Of a DNA stretch of 64,000 bases, positions 48,557-60,573 are shown in pieces; the first letter of the stretch is position 1, and every line of letters begins with the position of its first letter. This DNA comes from Aspidiotus rigidus (lineage: Eukaryota; Arthropoda; Insecta; Hemiptera; Diaspididae): assembly GCA_035079385.1 (NCBI GenBank), contig JAVHKY010000054.1, positions 16,638,001-16,702,000 on the forward strand. Direction: 5' to 3'. The notes under the pieces were generated by a model. The model was not told the DNA's origin. It saw only the letters and a program-made list of their open reading frames with translations, and ran no database searches. Made by a program: the position numbers and the translations under genes.

Positions 48557-51500
48557 TTAGCGTCGTCCAGGTACATCTTGAACAGTGGTCGTTATGTTAG
48601 CCGCGTTAAAATTGAATCTACTTCTGCAAGTGTTTTTGAATATGTAAATGATCTTCTCCATTGTCATCCATTGAGCTAAACAGAGTCGAGCTAGTAATAC
48701 TTTTATTTTGTTCATGCCACCAAGCGTCTGTGGATAGAAGAAATTATTTTTCAGAACTAATTTTGCAAGAGAAACCGGTTGAATCGTTTTCAGAAGAGCC
48801 CAGTCGATGAAGAGTATTATAGTCGAATCATAGGAAGAAGGGGAATTATTTGTTGGCAAATACCATTTTCGTGGAAAAGTAGACAAAAAATTTTCTGGAT
48901 TACCAAAACTAAAAATAAGTCATCTCAACGTTTCTACTTTTTAGAATAGCTTTCAAAATTTCTATTTTTGGCTCGAATCTCTACAAAGGAGTAAGCTGAA
49001 CGACCTTGATGACGAGCTACTTACGGGAAGGGATCCCGAAAAAATGACCTCAATCTTTCTGAGGACTTGGAAGCGTTTCACGTCACGTATTAATATTTTC
49101 GAGAGGTGAGATGTTCGTTTGACTTTCTGGCACTTTTTGGTGGAGAAGGGGACATGAATGAGACTTATTGAGAAGATAAAAAAAAAATTTAATAGGAATC
49201 TGTTCCAAACGATTTTTTAAGACTTTTATGCATCCGAGAAAAAAAAATAAAAAAATAAAAAAAAAAACGACGGCTTCCTCAACGGTGTTAAATAAGGAAC
49301 GCAGGGAACCTGTTCTATGGGTTGAAAAATGATGCATGATATGACCCGCATGAGGATAACTCCTTCAAGTAACTAAACATGCAATGCTTTGTACACCAAT
49401 TGGCTTAGCCCCTTCAGTACGCCAGATATTCAATGATTCAAACACCATGAGTCCCCCTTTTATCATATTTTTCTACATTTCATTTATAGCTCGAGAGTCG
49501 ACATTTTTCCAAGTTTTTGGCCGGACGGCGCACGGCAAAGGACGAACTTCTCAAAAAAGCGACGGCTTTCTTAACGAAGTTAAACGAGAAACCCAGGGAA
49601 CCTGTTTCATGAGTCAAATTGATTTGGTATTGAGAATTCAACGAAGCCTAGTATAAAGCTAGTATAAAGAGGGCCTAGACCTACTATAAGCCTAGTATAA
49701 TGTAGTTCGAAAGTCTCAATTTTTCTTGACTCTCGAGGTATATATGATATCAGGGGGACTTGGAAAAATGTTGACCAGCTATATGTATATGATAGGAGGA
49801 GGACTTGGAAAAAATTTCGACCTTCCTCCAAGCTATATACAAGGTCTGTCAAAAAAGTTCCCGGACGATTATTTGTATGCGTCAATTGGCAACACTGGCA
49901 AGGAAACCTAATTGAATCTTGTTTTGTTGTACTATCGACCATCTGTATTCAAAATTTCACGTTGATTCATGGCATAGTTTGTCATAAATTAATCTTTTGG
50001 AGGAATGTCCTTGGGGTCCGTGCCGATTCCGTCTTGATGCCTTCTGTAGGCCCCAAATGCTCCCACCCCATGACATCTCATAGTCGGTCAGTTAGGAAGA
50101 AGTTCCTAGAATACAGGGGGTGGTTAAGCACTGGTGTTTGATTTTGGGCAAAAAAACCTTTGATACCAAGTCTTGCACGCCAAAAAACTTTCATGGTTAA
50201 ACTCACGCATCAAAAATCACAATTACATGGTCAAACGCTTTTGTGACGGCCGCTGATACTACTAGCAACATCTCGCAACGATTTCCAGCAAGTTTCCGCT
50301 TCATACTGTTGACAACAGATAGCGCGCACGCATAAACCGGTTTACCAGCATATGCTACAGCTGTTACCGACTCTGCCCCACCCTGAAACGACTGAACACG
50401 TTGTACAACGCTGCACGCTTGTTGGTGGACTCTCCAAACACTGCACATAACATTATTTTTTAAATTGGCATTTTCTTTTCCTGGTTTTAGAAGGAATTTG
50501 ATGACAATATATTGCTCAACCTTTTTTTTACGCAAAAAAATTGGCCTGAAATCGGCATGGACCCTGGAGAACATTCCTCCAAAAAATTAATTTATGACAA
50601 ACTATGCCATGAATCAACGTGAAATTTTGAATATTGATGGTCGATAGTACAACAAAACAAGATTCAATTAGGTTTCCTTGCCAGTGTTACCAATTGGCGC
50701 GTACAAATAATCGTCGGGGAACTTTTTGACAGACCTCGTACAATAAGATTTGAAATTTTTTCAAGTTCAGAAAAATTTCATCTTCGAAGCTATAGGTATA
50801 CAAGAGCAGTCAAAATTTTTCTGTTTTTCGCCGGATGGCGTACGACGTACGGCAGATTTCTCAAGTAATCTCCCATAAAGCAGGTTCCCTGTCAGAAGTA
50901 TCTCGTTTTCCCCGGTTTTCTATCATTATTCTAATTGGAAAAACGAATACTTCGATTCTTTGCGAAGATATTTTTGCATTTTGGTTGACAAGGTTCCAGA
51001 ACAAAGATGCGGTTCTCTTGGTTTCCAGGTCTTGACATAGAAAAAATCTAGAGAAAATCTAGGTTTCTTGAGCTCTAGATTTCGGTAGGAAAAGGTTTAA
51101 GATATTTGAAAAGATGAATAGTTAAATTTTTGTTATGTAACAGTCGATGAGACGAGAAAACCTCAAGAGACTCGGATACTGAGGGGCATGGCGACTCAAT
51201 CTTGTTCTTTTAAAAAAAAATTTTTGTTTGCCGTTGGTTTTTAGGAATTCGTAAGGTATAAATTAATTAGTACTTACGTAGTAAGCATAATGACAGTGTT
51301 TGACAAAAGCCGCATAAGCTTCCATATAGCATGAGCCTAATTTGCCCTCTTTGAATGGTCCGTGTGTGAGGTTTCTTAGTTTTTCGTCATCATTTTCAGA
51401 AAATAAAGTCAGGAAATGATTGTAAAACATGGCCATTCTTTCGTAAGGCTAGAAACAATACCAAATACAACGGTAAATATTATTTATTAATAATACTGTT

Positions 51501-52393
51501 CTCTGATGCACTTAAATGGAAGGTGAAAATTTCTCTTCGTTCAATGGCCAATTCCTATAGACGCAAATCCATTGAACGTCATTTCCTTATTGGGCAATTT
51601 GACAGTCAGAAAGGGGACATTTGAAGGTACATGGATAAATTGTATGAGAGTTCTTCAAGTAAAATCGTAATCAATATACCAGATACCTGAAGAGATTTAT
51701 CAATTATCAACAAAATCTCTTATTTTATCCGCATTTATAGTAATACAGATAATACATAAGGTCTCACCTTGGGATAACGTCTCTTCCTCGGGTAAGGTGT
51801 TGTAGTTAAAAATAACTTCTTATTTGTACGCCACTTTTTTCGATTCGCTCGTATTGTCCTCACTGTTCGGATAGTTGTCACAAAAAGAGGTCTACTATAA
51901 GTTGCTCGTAATTCGACCACACCTTCTCGAAGCTCTTGTAATCCTGTGAAGATGAAAATGAGACTTGGAAAGAATGTTTCTCCACCCGAATGTAATTAAA
52001 TTAAAACATTGAAAATCGTACTTGCGATATCATTCATAGGTACGCTGGACCGGAATTCATGTATTTTTGGGTGGCGAGATCGATATAACTTTTTTTTGGG
52101 CATACTAATGCCTGGAAAAATGTTAAAATTTTCATATCGAGATGTAGACGATGTGAAAACGAGGCAATAAGGTTATTCAATTGAGAATACAAGTAGATCA
52201 TTGTAGTTGATGATATTTCGAGTAGCCGCTGATGTATTTTCATTACCTCATTTCCCAGAGAGGAGACGCGTAAATTTTGATAGAATCATTTTTTCGTTTA
52301 TTTTTATTTATTTGATAAGAAAATGTGCAGTGACGACTTACCTGTTTCAAAAAAAAAGATAAACATAATACTTACACGCAGAATAAAAGTCAT
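48557..52393 (-). CDS. SCW-J: secreted four-cysteine protein with mariner-bearing intron
   Basis: Exons 52393-52342, 52111-52022, 51943-51768, 51448-51278 and 48727-48557 give 219 aa. Exon 1 encodes MTFILRVSIMFIFFFET. Exon 2 is basic (SMPKKKLYRSRHPK). Exon 3 is very basic with Thr (RANRKKWRTNKKL and PRKRRYPK). Exon 4 has FSENDDEKLRNL and CYMEAYAAFVKHC then HYAYY. Exon 5 starts TLGGMNKIK and has CLAQW and KNTC, then a tail of 23 residues. The 2.5-kb last intron contains a mariner-like element and interspersed repeats. Exons 4 and 5 keep phase 0 across it. Confidence 0.82.
49840..50738 (-). mobile_element. mariner-like element remnant with long inverted repeats
   Basis: Both ends begin C(A/G)AGGTCTGTCAAAAA and are flanked by TA, the mariner target. 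About 170 bp at each end are inverted copies (for example GCATAGTTTGTCATAAATTAAT at the left and its complement at the right). On the - strand, 50574-50203 encodes a decayed N-terminal stretch (VEQYIVIKFLLKPGK and FQGGAESV) resembling the helix-turn-helix start of mariner transposases (EQR-IKFLLK-GK, F-GR-SV). No DDD domain remains. The family call combines TA flanks, end motif and this weak protein match. Confidence 0.75.
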
Positions 52394-53021
52394 ACCTTAG
52401 ATTGAAAAATGAAATGTGCTCGTTACGAGGACAACAATATTTCTATTTTCAAGGATAATTACATTCAATATCTGTTTCATCGATTATTTTGATAATCAAA
52501 TGCCTACCGTAATCATTGCGATTTGAAATCAAATCTCCCTCGGTCAGATGATCAATTTTTCGCGTTAGGTACTATTCCTTGAATCGTTTTGTGATCTGAC
52601 TATTTTGACTGAATACGCATATTTCCATTCTTAGGATTTGTGATGGATACGAATTTAGAATCGTTATTTCGCCCCACCTTTTACTCGTATATTTTCATCT
52701 TCACTAATCCTAACAAAGCTATAGAAAGGGAAAGTAGGTCAGAGGAAAATATGGAGATACACCAGAAGACAGCCAGAAACCTTAGATGCATGTGAAGAAA
52801 GTATAAAAGCGTACAAGAAGGCAGTTTCGGAAAAAGTGGAGAGCTACGACAAGAAAGTTAGAGAGTCAGAAACTAGAAGGTCACTGCTTGCAGAATTAGA
52901 CTTTTAGAATGTTGGCCAGGTGGTGTACAGAAGTTATTGGACTAAGAACAAGTATCGGTAGAATGGAATTCCACTCTCCGCCAAATCAAAGAAAAATTTT
53001 GTTCAACAACATAATATTTTT

Positions 53022-55363
53022 TCATTTTGAAATCACATTTCCGTATTTAAATCGCTTTTTACAACTATCTTCTAGGACTCGTAAGATGTTTCCTGTGGTC
53101 AGCCAATCTGCTGAACATGCATGAGCAAGAAGTTTCTTCATTCTCTTAATACCTCCGTGTTTCTGTACAAATAAACAGAGGATATTACCTCATTTAATTT
53201 GAGCTATGAATATCAGTAATTAAAATAATGTTTCTGGTCAAAAACGAAGAGGAAATGACCTACAGTAACATAATTCGAAATTTGCATTCAAAATTTACTG
53301 TAATAGTGCAAGTTTACCATAAGAATGCAAATGCGAACTACCTTATGTATCACGATTTAAAAAAAAAAAAAACTTTTAAAAGCAGAGGTATAATTCACTT
53401 TGTAATTTTCTTCCAAATAATCATTCATATTTGGACATCTAGGGAAATATTTGCTATATTTTTGACTTCGTGGAGCCCCGGATTTAAGTCAACTGGCCCA
53501 CCCTTGACACTACGTATGAAGAAAGTTATTTCAACATTTAAAATTTTTTTCATTTTTTAAAAAAATTTGCCGCTTCTCAAAATGTTGGCGCTCTAGGCAC
53601 GTGCTAGGCACGTGCTTATGTTGCCTGCGCTCAAGTCCAGCTTCAGTCTTAAGATCGGCTCAAATCAGTTCCCTTCAGATCCCAGCCTATTTTAGGCATT
53701 TCACCGCCCTGGGCTATAAGCGGCTAAAATTTTTTGGAGTATAAGTTGACATTTCGTCGTCGCTTTCTCAAAAATCTGCCACCCCGAGCTACAGCCCATT
53801 CTGTCTCTCTGATAAAAATAGACGCTGGCCGCATTAATTGTTACCACCCTGCCATGGTAGCCTCTGGCAGGCGACCAGAGGACGTACTCTGCAGTTTTAT
53901 GAACGAATATTTCCAAAAATTATTGTACTCAAAAAAGTAGGAAGACTTAGATTGTGTACGAGTTACCAAGTACTAATAGACGATAAAATCTATACTGATC
54001 AAACAAGAAGCGAAAGAGTAACGATAAGAAATAATACTTCCTCCTGTACTCAGGCTTATGCTCACATCCATCGGTTTCTCACCTTGTGTGGTTACATATC
54101 TTGACCTCACCTCTATACTACCTGGATAAGTATCTGTCAGGGCAATGGTCTTGACCTAAACGACCTTGAAATTGACGCTACGTCTCTGATCCCGGAAGAC
54201 CTTGACCTACATTACGGCCTCCGAACAGTTTGACCTAAATATGATGAGAGAAGAGGAGAGGCTAAACTGCCATTAGGAACTACCTTCAGCAATAATTTTG
54301 AGTGTGAAAACCAAGATTGGAGTAGATGTGAACATATTATATCATACGCTATTAGACACCCAGACAAATTTGATTGAGATCACAGAATAGCGCCAGCAAA
54401 TTCTATTTAAAAATATCAGCTCGGGTTTGTTGCGTCCAGGACGTTCATTGGTTCAGGTCTCTTTTGGGATATCACATATACGCAAAAAAATTTTTAGTGT
54501 TTAACGGACCCTCGACCTTACTTTATTGAAGGGCTCAGTCGGGACCTCAGATAATGTACAGATAAAAGTGTCAGGTAGACCAAAAACCTTCAATTTACCA
54601 GAATTAAGAAGAAGTCTATGATTATAGGTAACTTACAAAATAGTAATAATCGCAATAATTTAGAAATGCACCGTACGCGTCCAAATAACAACTATTTTTT
54701 AAACTGGATCTACAATGCCTGGAAGTTAACTTCCTTTTTTTTTGCTCATCAAAAAGTGAAAATATGTTGACGAAGTGATCGTAAATAACTGTGTGTCTTT
54801 CTGAAGGCTGAAAATTATATAAGATATCATAAGTAGTTTATAAGTTTCAAGGTAATCTGTCCAAGATAACTTTGAAGACGTTTTCATTAGTGGTAGCTGG
54901 GAAAATTTTTAAGTGACGAGCGAATGATCGCACTTCATTTTGACAAAAAAGAGGAGAGATAACAACAAACTTTTTTGGTATTTTCTCTGCTCCGCGACCT
55001 CCTAGCTATCCCACTGAGTTCATCTTCAGAGTACGGTAGTTCAAAATCGAAAAACTAACCAACGGATATTTAACTCTTTTCCACTGATTTTTGCGTTTTT
55101 CCGTCGTTATTATCCTGAATTTTTTTTTCCCATTCGAGGTGATTGTTACAGAAGTCCCATGTTTTGTCAAATATATTGCTAGATCTGACTGAAGTGACTG
55201 TAACTCTGTGAGTAAAAATTATAGTGCAGAATCTGTTATCATATTTTGCTCGAAAATTTGTAGCTGGAAGTTACTCACTTGCAATTTCAGCTGAGGATAT
55301 GTTCTGGTATTCATAATTTTCAAGTAATGATGTCTGCGTACTAATTACGAAGGTTGCACCCAT
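53022..55363 (-). CDS. SCW-K: four-cysteine protein with damaged or fused first exon
   Basis: Exons 55363-55279, 55205-55060, 54807-54637 and 53162-53022 give 180 aa if the ATG at 55363 is used. Exon 3 here (the C-x11-C exon) has CYLDAYGAFLNYC then DYYYF. The last exon starts KHGGIKRMKK and has CSADW and EDSC. The linker has FRIITTEKRKNQWKR. The start is odd: the frame stays open upstream with TYRLFCLVMGATFVIS, which looks like a signal peptide, but the codon where other copies have ATG is ACG (55387-55385), and the signal part runs into the linker without an intron. An acceptor at 55404 would instead fit the family's usual exon 2, but I found no upstream signal exon for it. It may be a pseudogene. 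Confidence 0.62.
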
Positions 55364-55404
55364 TACTAGACAGAATAGTCTATACGTTAGAGATGGCGTC
55401 AATT

Positions 55405-57079
55405 CTGAAGAGTTCACTTTAATTTATTGGTCCATAATACTCGAAATCTATGTGATTTATGAATTGATTAGTACAATAGAGTCTTTGATACGTACCTACA
55501 GGGTTACAAATCATACTGCATGACCTAATCAATAAAATTAGTTCGAATACATCCAATCCATTATAGTGTAGCGTACAATCCAGTTTTTGTTTGCATCAAT
55601 GGTGATATATTCGCAAACAAATATAATTACACTGTAATCTATTCTTTTTTTACAATCGGATAAGTTCTTTCTTGATAGGTACTCATCTGATAAAAATTTA
55701 GAAAGTTGATCAAGATAAGCGCACGAATTCAGTTGAGAAAGCTTTTAGTGACTTTCACTTGTTATCGAAAGACGAATGGGAGGCGCAAACGAAGGACCTT
55801 AGACAAACGATCTTCACAAAATTTTAGGCAAGAAAAATTTGCTAATGCGGGTTTAGATCGGCAGGTTTACACTGGCCTTTCTTGGGCCCGGTGATAAAAG
55901 CATGGCGAAACACGAACGACGAATCTTGAAGCACTAAAACGCACAAACGATTCGTCAAAAATTCCAGTTGTTAATTTCGTAAGAATAAAGGGACCGACAT
56001 CATCTTTGTTGAGAGTAGAAAGGAGTCGTAAACAAGGAATCTTGGAGCACTATTGCGAAATATAAAAGACAGACGTTACTGCGACATCATTGAGAAGTTT
56101 TTCGCGATGAGTTTTCTGCTAAGAGCTAGAGTGTAAGATTTTCTCAAAGCTATAATGTGCCTCCAGACAATTTTCAGAAATAACCAACTCAGAAGGCTTG
56201 TTGGTTATGCTGTTCGACGATCTGTGAGGTGCGTGGAGAAGGTTCTACCAGCTTGCCGAATATATATCGTATGACATTTAGTGCAAGGCAGTTGGTATAT
56301 GAAAGTGGGGAGAGGGGTGGAGAAAGGAGCTTCATAACCATATTTCTTCAGCAAGATTGCCATACTATTAAAGGGAGAGTATGTTGTAGTACGAAGGCTG
56401 ATTCCGAAGTATTGGTGGAAGCGGTTTTTAAACGGCCGTAAGCAGCTGCCGGAGACTCTTCTTTCGAACGATTTCGGGTACGTTCAAGTGAAAGCCATCG
56501 TGTAGGGCAATTGACTGAATTGTGTTTATTTCCATTTTACATTCAGAACTAAAGAGAGGGAGGGCTAAGAGGCGGTGAATGGTGAAGTTTCTCGAGTTCT
56601 AGAATTCAAAGATTGATTAGAAATAGAAATTCTGGTAAGGATACTCTTCCTTTAGATCGCGTTAGAAGGGCCTGGTACGAGACGACTACATAGTTGGAGA
56701 TCTAGGATAGGTGATTTAGGCATGCATTACTGACTTCGATCAGGAATTGTATGGACGTAGAGAAATGGTAAAATTTATTGTGAAATTGCTGAAGAGAGTT
56801 TTCGGTAGGCTACCCAAGGGCAGGCCATCTGGAAATCGATAGGTTTTCCTTCGACGCCAGAAAATTACACAATATTAACTTTTCCTCAAGTCAGGTGTGT
56901 TGTGATCTCCTTAGTTCAATAGAGAAATCACCTCAAACTTTAATTTTTTGTAACTAAAAAAAAAATAATAATAAACGAGACGATCTTCGTCAAAATAGCT
57001 TTGCAACACCCCTGCAAGTAGAATCATTCATATGGGGAAGGGAGCGCTAGGTTATCTCGGCTCCTATCAACATTTTCAT
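55405..57079. other. intergenic with possible old Penelope debris
   Basis: No gene is supported. From 56100 to 56840 composition and short motifs (for example CAAGTGAAAGCCAT) resemble 20990-21260, which borders another Penelope fragment, so this may be decayed Penelope sequence. The evidence is thin. Confidence 0.35.
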
Positions 57080-58022
57080 AGGAAGAAAGAATGAAACGAT
57101 GATTTAATATGCCTTTCCGACCACTCACGGAAATTGTGCCCTCTACCTATTTATTAAATGATCAGCAAAAGCTGACTCCCCTGAGTGTCCCTTACTCCAA
57201 GACTTCAAGTGCTCAGCTACTCTCACCTCCATCTGGCGGCTGGTCTCATCAATATAGAAACCTCTACAATCCCTGTATTCCATCTTATAAACACAGCTCC
57301 TCTCATCAACGGGTATAGGGTCCTTCAGCCTCACAAACAACCCTTCAACAGTGCGATGGGGTTGTAGAAAGCCAAAAACGGACGAAGGGCCTAACCCTAT
57401 TGGAGGGAGAACTTCCCCAGAAAAAGGAGACTGATCCAACGCACACGACGAACAAGGATCATATCTCCAGGAAGGAAGGTGATGGAATCAAAAATGCTGC
57501 TAGTAAGTTTCCTCCGAACTATCACGTCAACGTCGACTTTGACCCCATTCACTCTGGCCAGGTGTTTTATTGTGAGTAATTCTTCCTTGAAGGCAGTCTG
57601 GCTTGAAGGAATACGAGTCAGTTTGTGAATTAGGCTATTGAAAGCAATAGCGATGATACAGTTCTCCTTGAGAAAGGTTTGAAATTCAGTGTACCTCCCC
57701 TCAAGAAAGATGAAACTTTGGCGAATGTTGTTGTGGAGCTCGCTGCGAAAATTGGTCCTGGTTTTAATACCCAAAAAGTCTGTGCCGATAAATAGCTAGT
57801 CCGCAATAACCCCCTCCCTCGCATGAGTAAGAATTGGGAGGAGTGATCCAAGGTTTAAAGAGGAGGAATAAGGAGGGGGCCTTAATCGTGACTAAGGCTG
57901 ACACGGGCAATGCTGTTGTAGTGATGGCGAAGTCCGCCTATGCTTCTAAGGTCCACGAAGTGCTCCAGCAATGTAGTGCTAAAGAGAGCGAGAACTTCAG
58001 TTTCCCTAAGCATGTTAAAGAA

Positions 58023-60573
58023 CCGAACGAATGCAATACTCAAAATGGTAAAACTAGGAGTAAACTAAACAAAGCCACAGAAATTCAGGCTCTTCTCTGA
58101 CTGCAACCAGACCGCCGCAAAATTGGAAAAATTCTTAAGAGAAAAGTGGATCCGCACTGAATTACGGAGGTGGCATGGTAAGATGAATATCACCACAAGG
58201 TTGAACCTGATGGTTCATTCCAAACTTTCTGGTATGCTGCATCCGGGTGAGTTGGATCTGTTCATTAAATCTGTTAACGTTAAATGTCGGTCTTTTCAGG
58301 CAAAGTTGAAACGAAAGAAAAACAAGAAAATTTGTTCCCTCCAAAAATTGAAAGCCTCCGCGGTCCAGGATGTAAGTTCTGACGTCAGCGTCACCCAAAG
58401 GTTTCAACCGCGTGTTATAAATTGCAGCAATGCCGAGTTCGATAGTGACGAGATGAATCTCCTGGAGAAAGGTCTAAAATTCGGGCTACCCCCCCTCAAT
58501 AATGCCGACACTCTCGCTAATGTAGTTGCGGACCTCGAAATAAAAATTGGGCCTGGGGTTAATACCCAAAAAACTTGTGCTGCTCTCGTCCGTAATACCC
58601 CCCTCCCTCGTATAAATGACCTTGTATCTGATGTGATTAAGAAGATTAAGAGGAGGGTCAGGGAGGAGGGTTTAACCATTACAAAGGCTGACAAAAGTAA
58701 TGCCATTGTTGTAATGGATAGGTCCTCGTACGTCTCCAAAGTTTACGACGTTCTCAGCCAATGTGGGGCTAAAGAAAATGCTAATTTCAGTTTTCCAAAA
58801 CACGTAAAAGAAGTAAGACGTGTCATTAATAATTGTGAATTTATTATTAAAACCCCTGCTCTAAAAAAGTTGCTCCTTGAGCCTAACCCGGTGCCTCCTC
58901 TATTATACGGGCTACCGAAGATCCACAAACAGGATACCCCGATGCGCCCGGTCGTTTCATTTGTGTCCTCCCCCACTTATTCTTTGGCGAAGTATCTAGA
59001 CCGATGGTTTAAATCTAGAATAGATTTCGAGTCTCCCTACTCTGTGAGGAATTCGGTGTCTTTGGTTGATGGGCTGAAGGATGAAAATTTCCCGCCGGAT
59101 TCGTCCCTCTGCTCTTTCGATGTGGTCGGCTTATTCCCCAATATTCCTAGAGCCACTGCTATGCAATATATGGGTACCCTTTTAGTACAATTTAATATCC
59201 GTCATGAAGAATTGATGGAATTTTTCAACTTGCTTAACATCTGCTGGTCTCCCAATTTTTGCAAATTTGAGGGTAAGTTTTTTGAATTTCCTGAGGAGGT
59301 CGGCATTCCTATTGGCTCTCCTCTGGGATCCCTCATCTCGGAGGTATTTATGTCAAAATTTGAGCTAGATCTTTTTTCCTCTGGCCATGTGCTTTTAGGT
59401 CATATACACTATTGGCGCAGGTACGTCGATGATGTTTTGTGTGCGTGGACCGGTCCCCGGGATCTCCTTTTGGAGTTTCTTAAGTATATCAATAATCAGT
59501 ATCCTTCCATCAAATTCACATTGGAAGTGGGCGGTTCATCTATTAATTTTTTGGACCTCACGATCTCCAATAGAGACGGTGTCCATGAATTCGCCATCTA
59601 TAGGAAAGTTACATCGACCGATACTACTGTCCACGGCAAATCGTTCTGCCCTGTCGCCCATAAATCCGCTGCATTCAATAGCTATGTCCACCGGTTGACC
59701 AGTATTCCGCTTGGTCAGACCGCCTTTCAAAGGGAGCTATCGACTATAAAGCACTTGGCCAGGGTGAATGAGGTGAGCATAGACATTGACCTCATGGTCC
59801 GGAGGAAGTTGACTCGGAAATGCCTGGACTCCACTCCTTCCCTCCCCCGCAATCCAACATTGGAGAGTAGGAAGCGTTGGATAAGGCTCCCCTTCTTGGG
59901 GAAGTTTTCTTCTAAATTAGGTAGCGTACTCCGCCCGTTTGGGTTCCGACCAGTTTATTATAACCTTAATACTGTAAAAAGTCTTTTTGTCAAGTTAAAG
60001 GACCCTATCCCATTGCTCGAAAAAAGTGGCGTCTACAAGGTGAATTGTAATGATTGTAAAGGGATATACATAGGCGAGACTGGCCGTCAACTTAAAATTA
60101 GAATTGACGAGCATAAGAAAGCTTGGGAGAAAAAGAAATTGGAGGAATCGGCTTTTGCGGACCATCTCATTACCAGTGGTCACTGGGTCCGAGACCCTCC
60201 TCCACAGAGAGAACTCGTACTTCAAACGAACGGCGCTTGAGCACATTGAAATTATTCGGCACCTTAATAACGACAGCCTAAATGTGCTAAACAGGTACAT
60301 ACCTGATGAGGGATTGATTGAATTAGTTTATGAGTATGATTCACATCGTGATGACTCGCTGGTTCAGTCATGATCTCGTCGGATGTTCTCCTTCCTAGCG
60401 GTAATTGGTTTCAGTTGCTTTCATGTCACTGTTGACAATGGTTTATTAATCGAAAGCGCTCCAGTGTATAATCGTATTTCTGTGGCTTTGTTTAGTTTAC
60501 TCCTAGTTTTACCATTTTGAGTATTTCATTCGTTCGGTATGCTTGGCCATAACTTGCAGGACCGTATAAAATC
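58023..60573 (+). mobile_element. younger Penelope-like element inserted in the older copy
   Basis: The element begins CCGAACGAATGCAATACTC. A complement of its first roughly 60 bp recurs near its end at 60480-60542, followed by a 31-bp extra tail to 60573. Terminal inverted repeats with an additional short tail are described for Penelope-like elements. The insertion leaves a 12-bp duplication. One long open frame fills most of it. Confidence 0.82.
58123..60373 (+). CDS. Penelope-like reverse transcriptase with GIY-YIG endonuclease, one frameshift
   Basis: An open frame of 705 codons runs 58123-60240. Reverse transcriptase blocks are seen in order: LYGLPKIHK, MRPVVSFVSS, SLCSFDVVGLFPNIP, GSPLGSLISE, YVDDVLCAW (catalytic aspartates present) and INFLDLTIS. 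A GIY-YIG domain follows at about 60024-60115 (GVYKVNC, GIYIGETGRQ). Near 60180 the frame slips, and the true C-terminus continues in another frame as LHRENSYFKR and LNRYIPDEG to a stop at 60373, so the single-base shift trims about 60 residues. The enzyme family primes reverse transcription at a nicked target. This copy is close to intact but probably inactive. The start is the first ATG of the open frame, and the upstream end may extend further. Confidence 0.88.

Noticed and set aside
58404..58976. Open frames antisense to the Penelope reverse transcriptase
   Set aside because: They are shadows of the long + strand frame with clear reverse transcriptase motifs.
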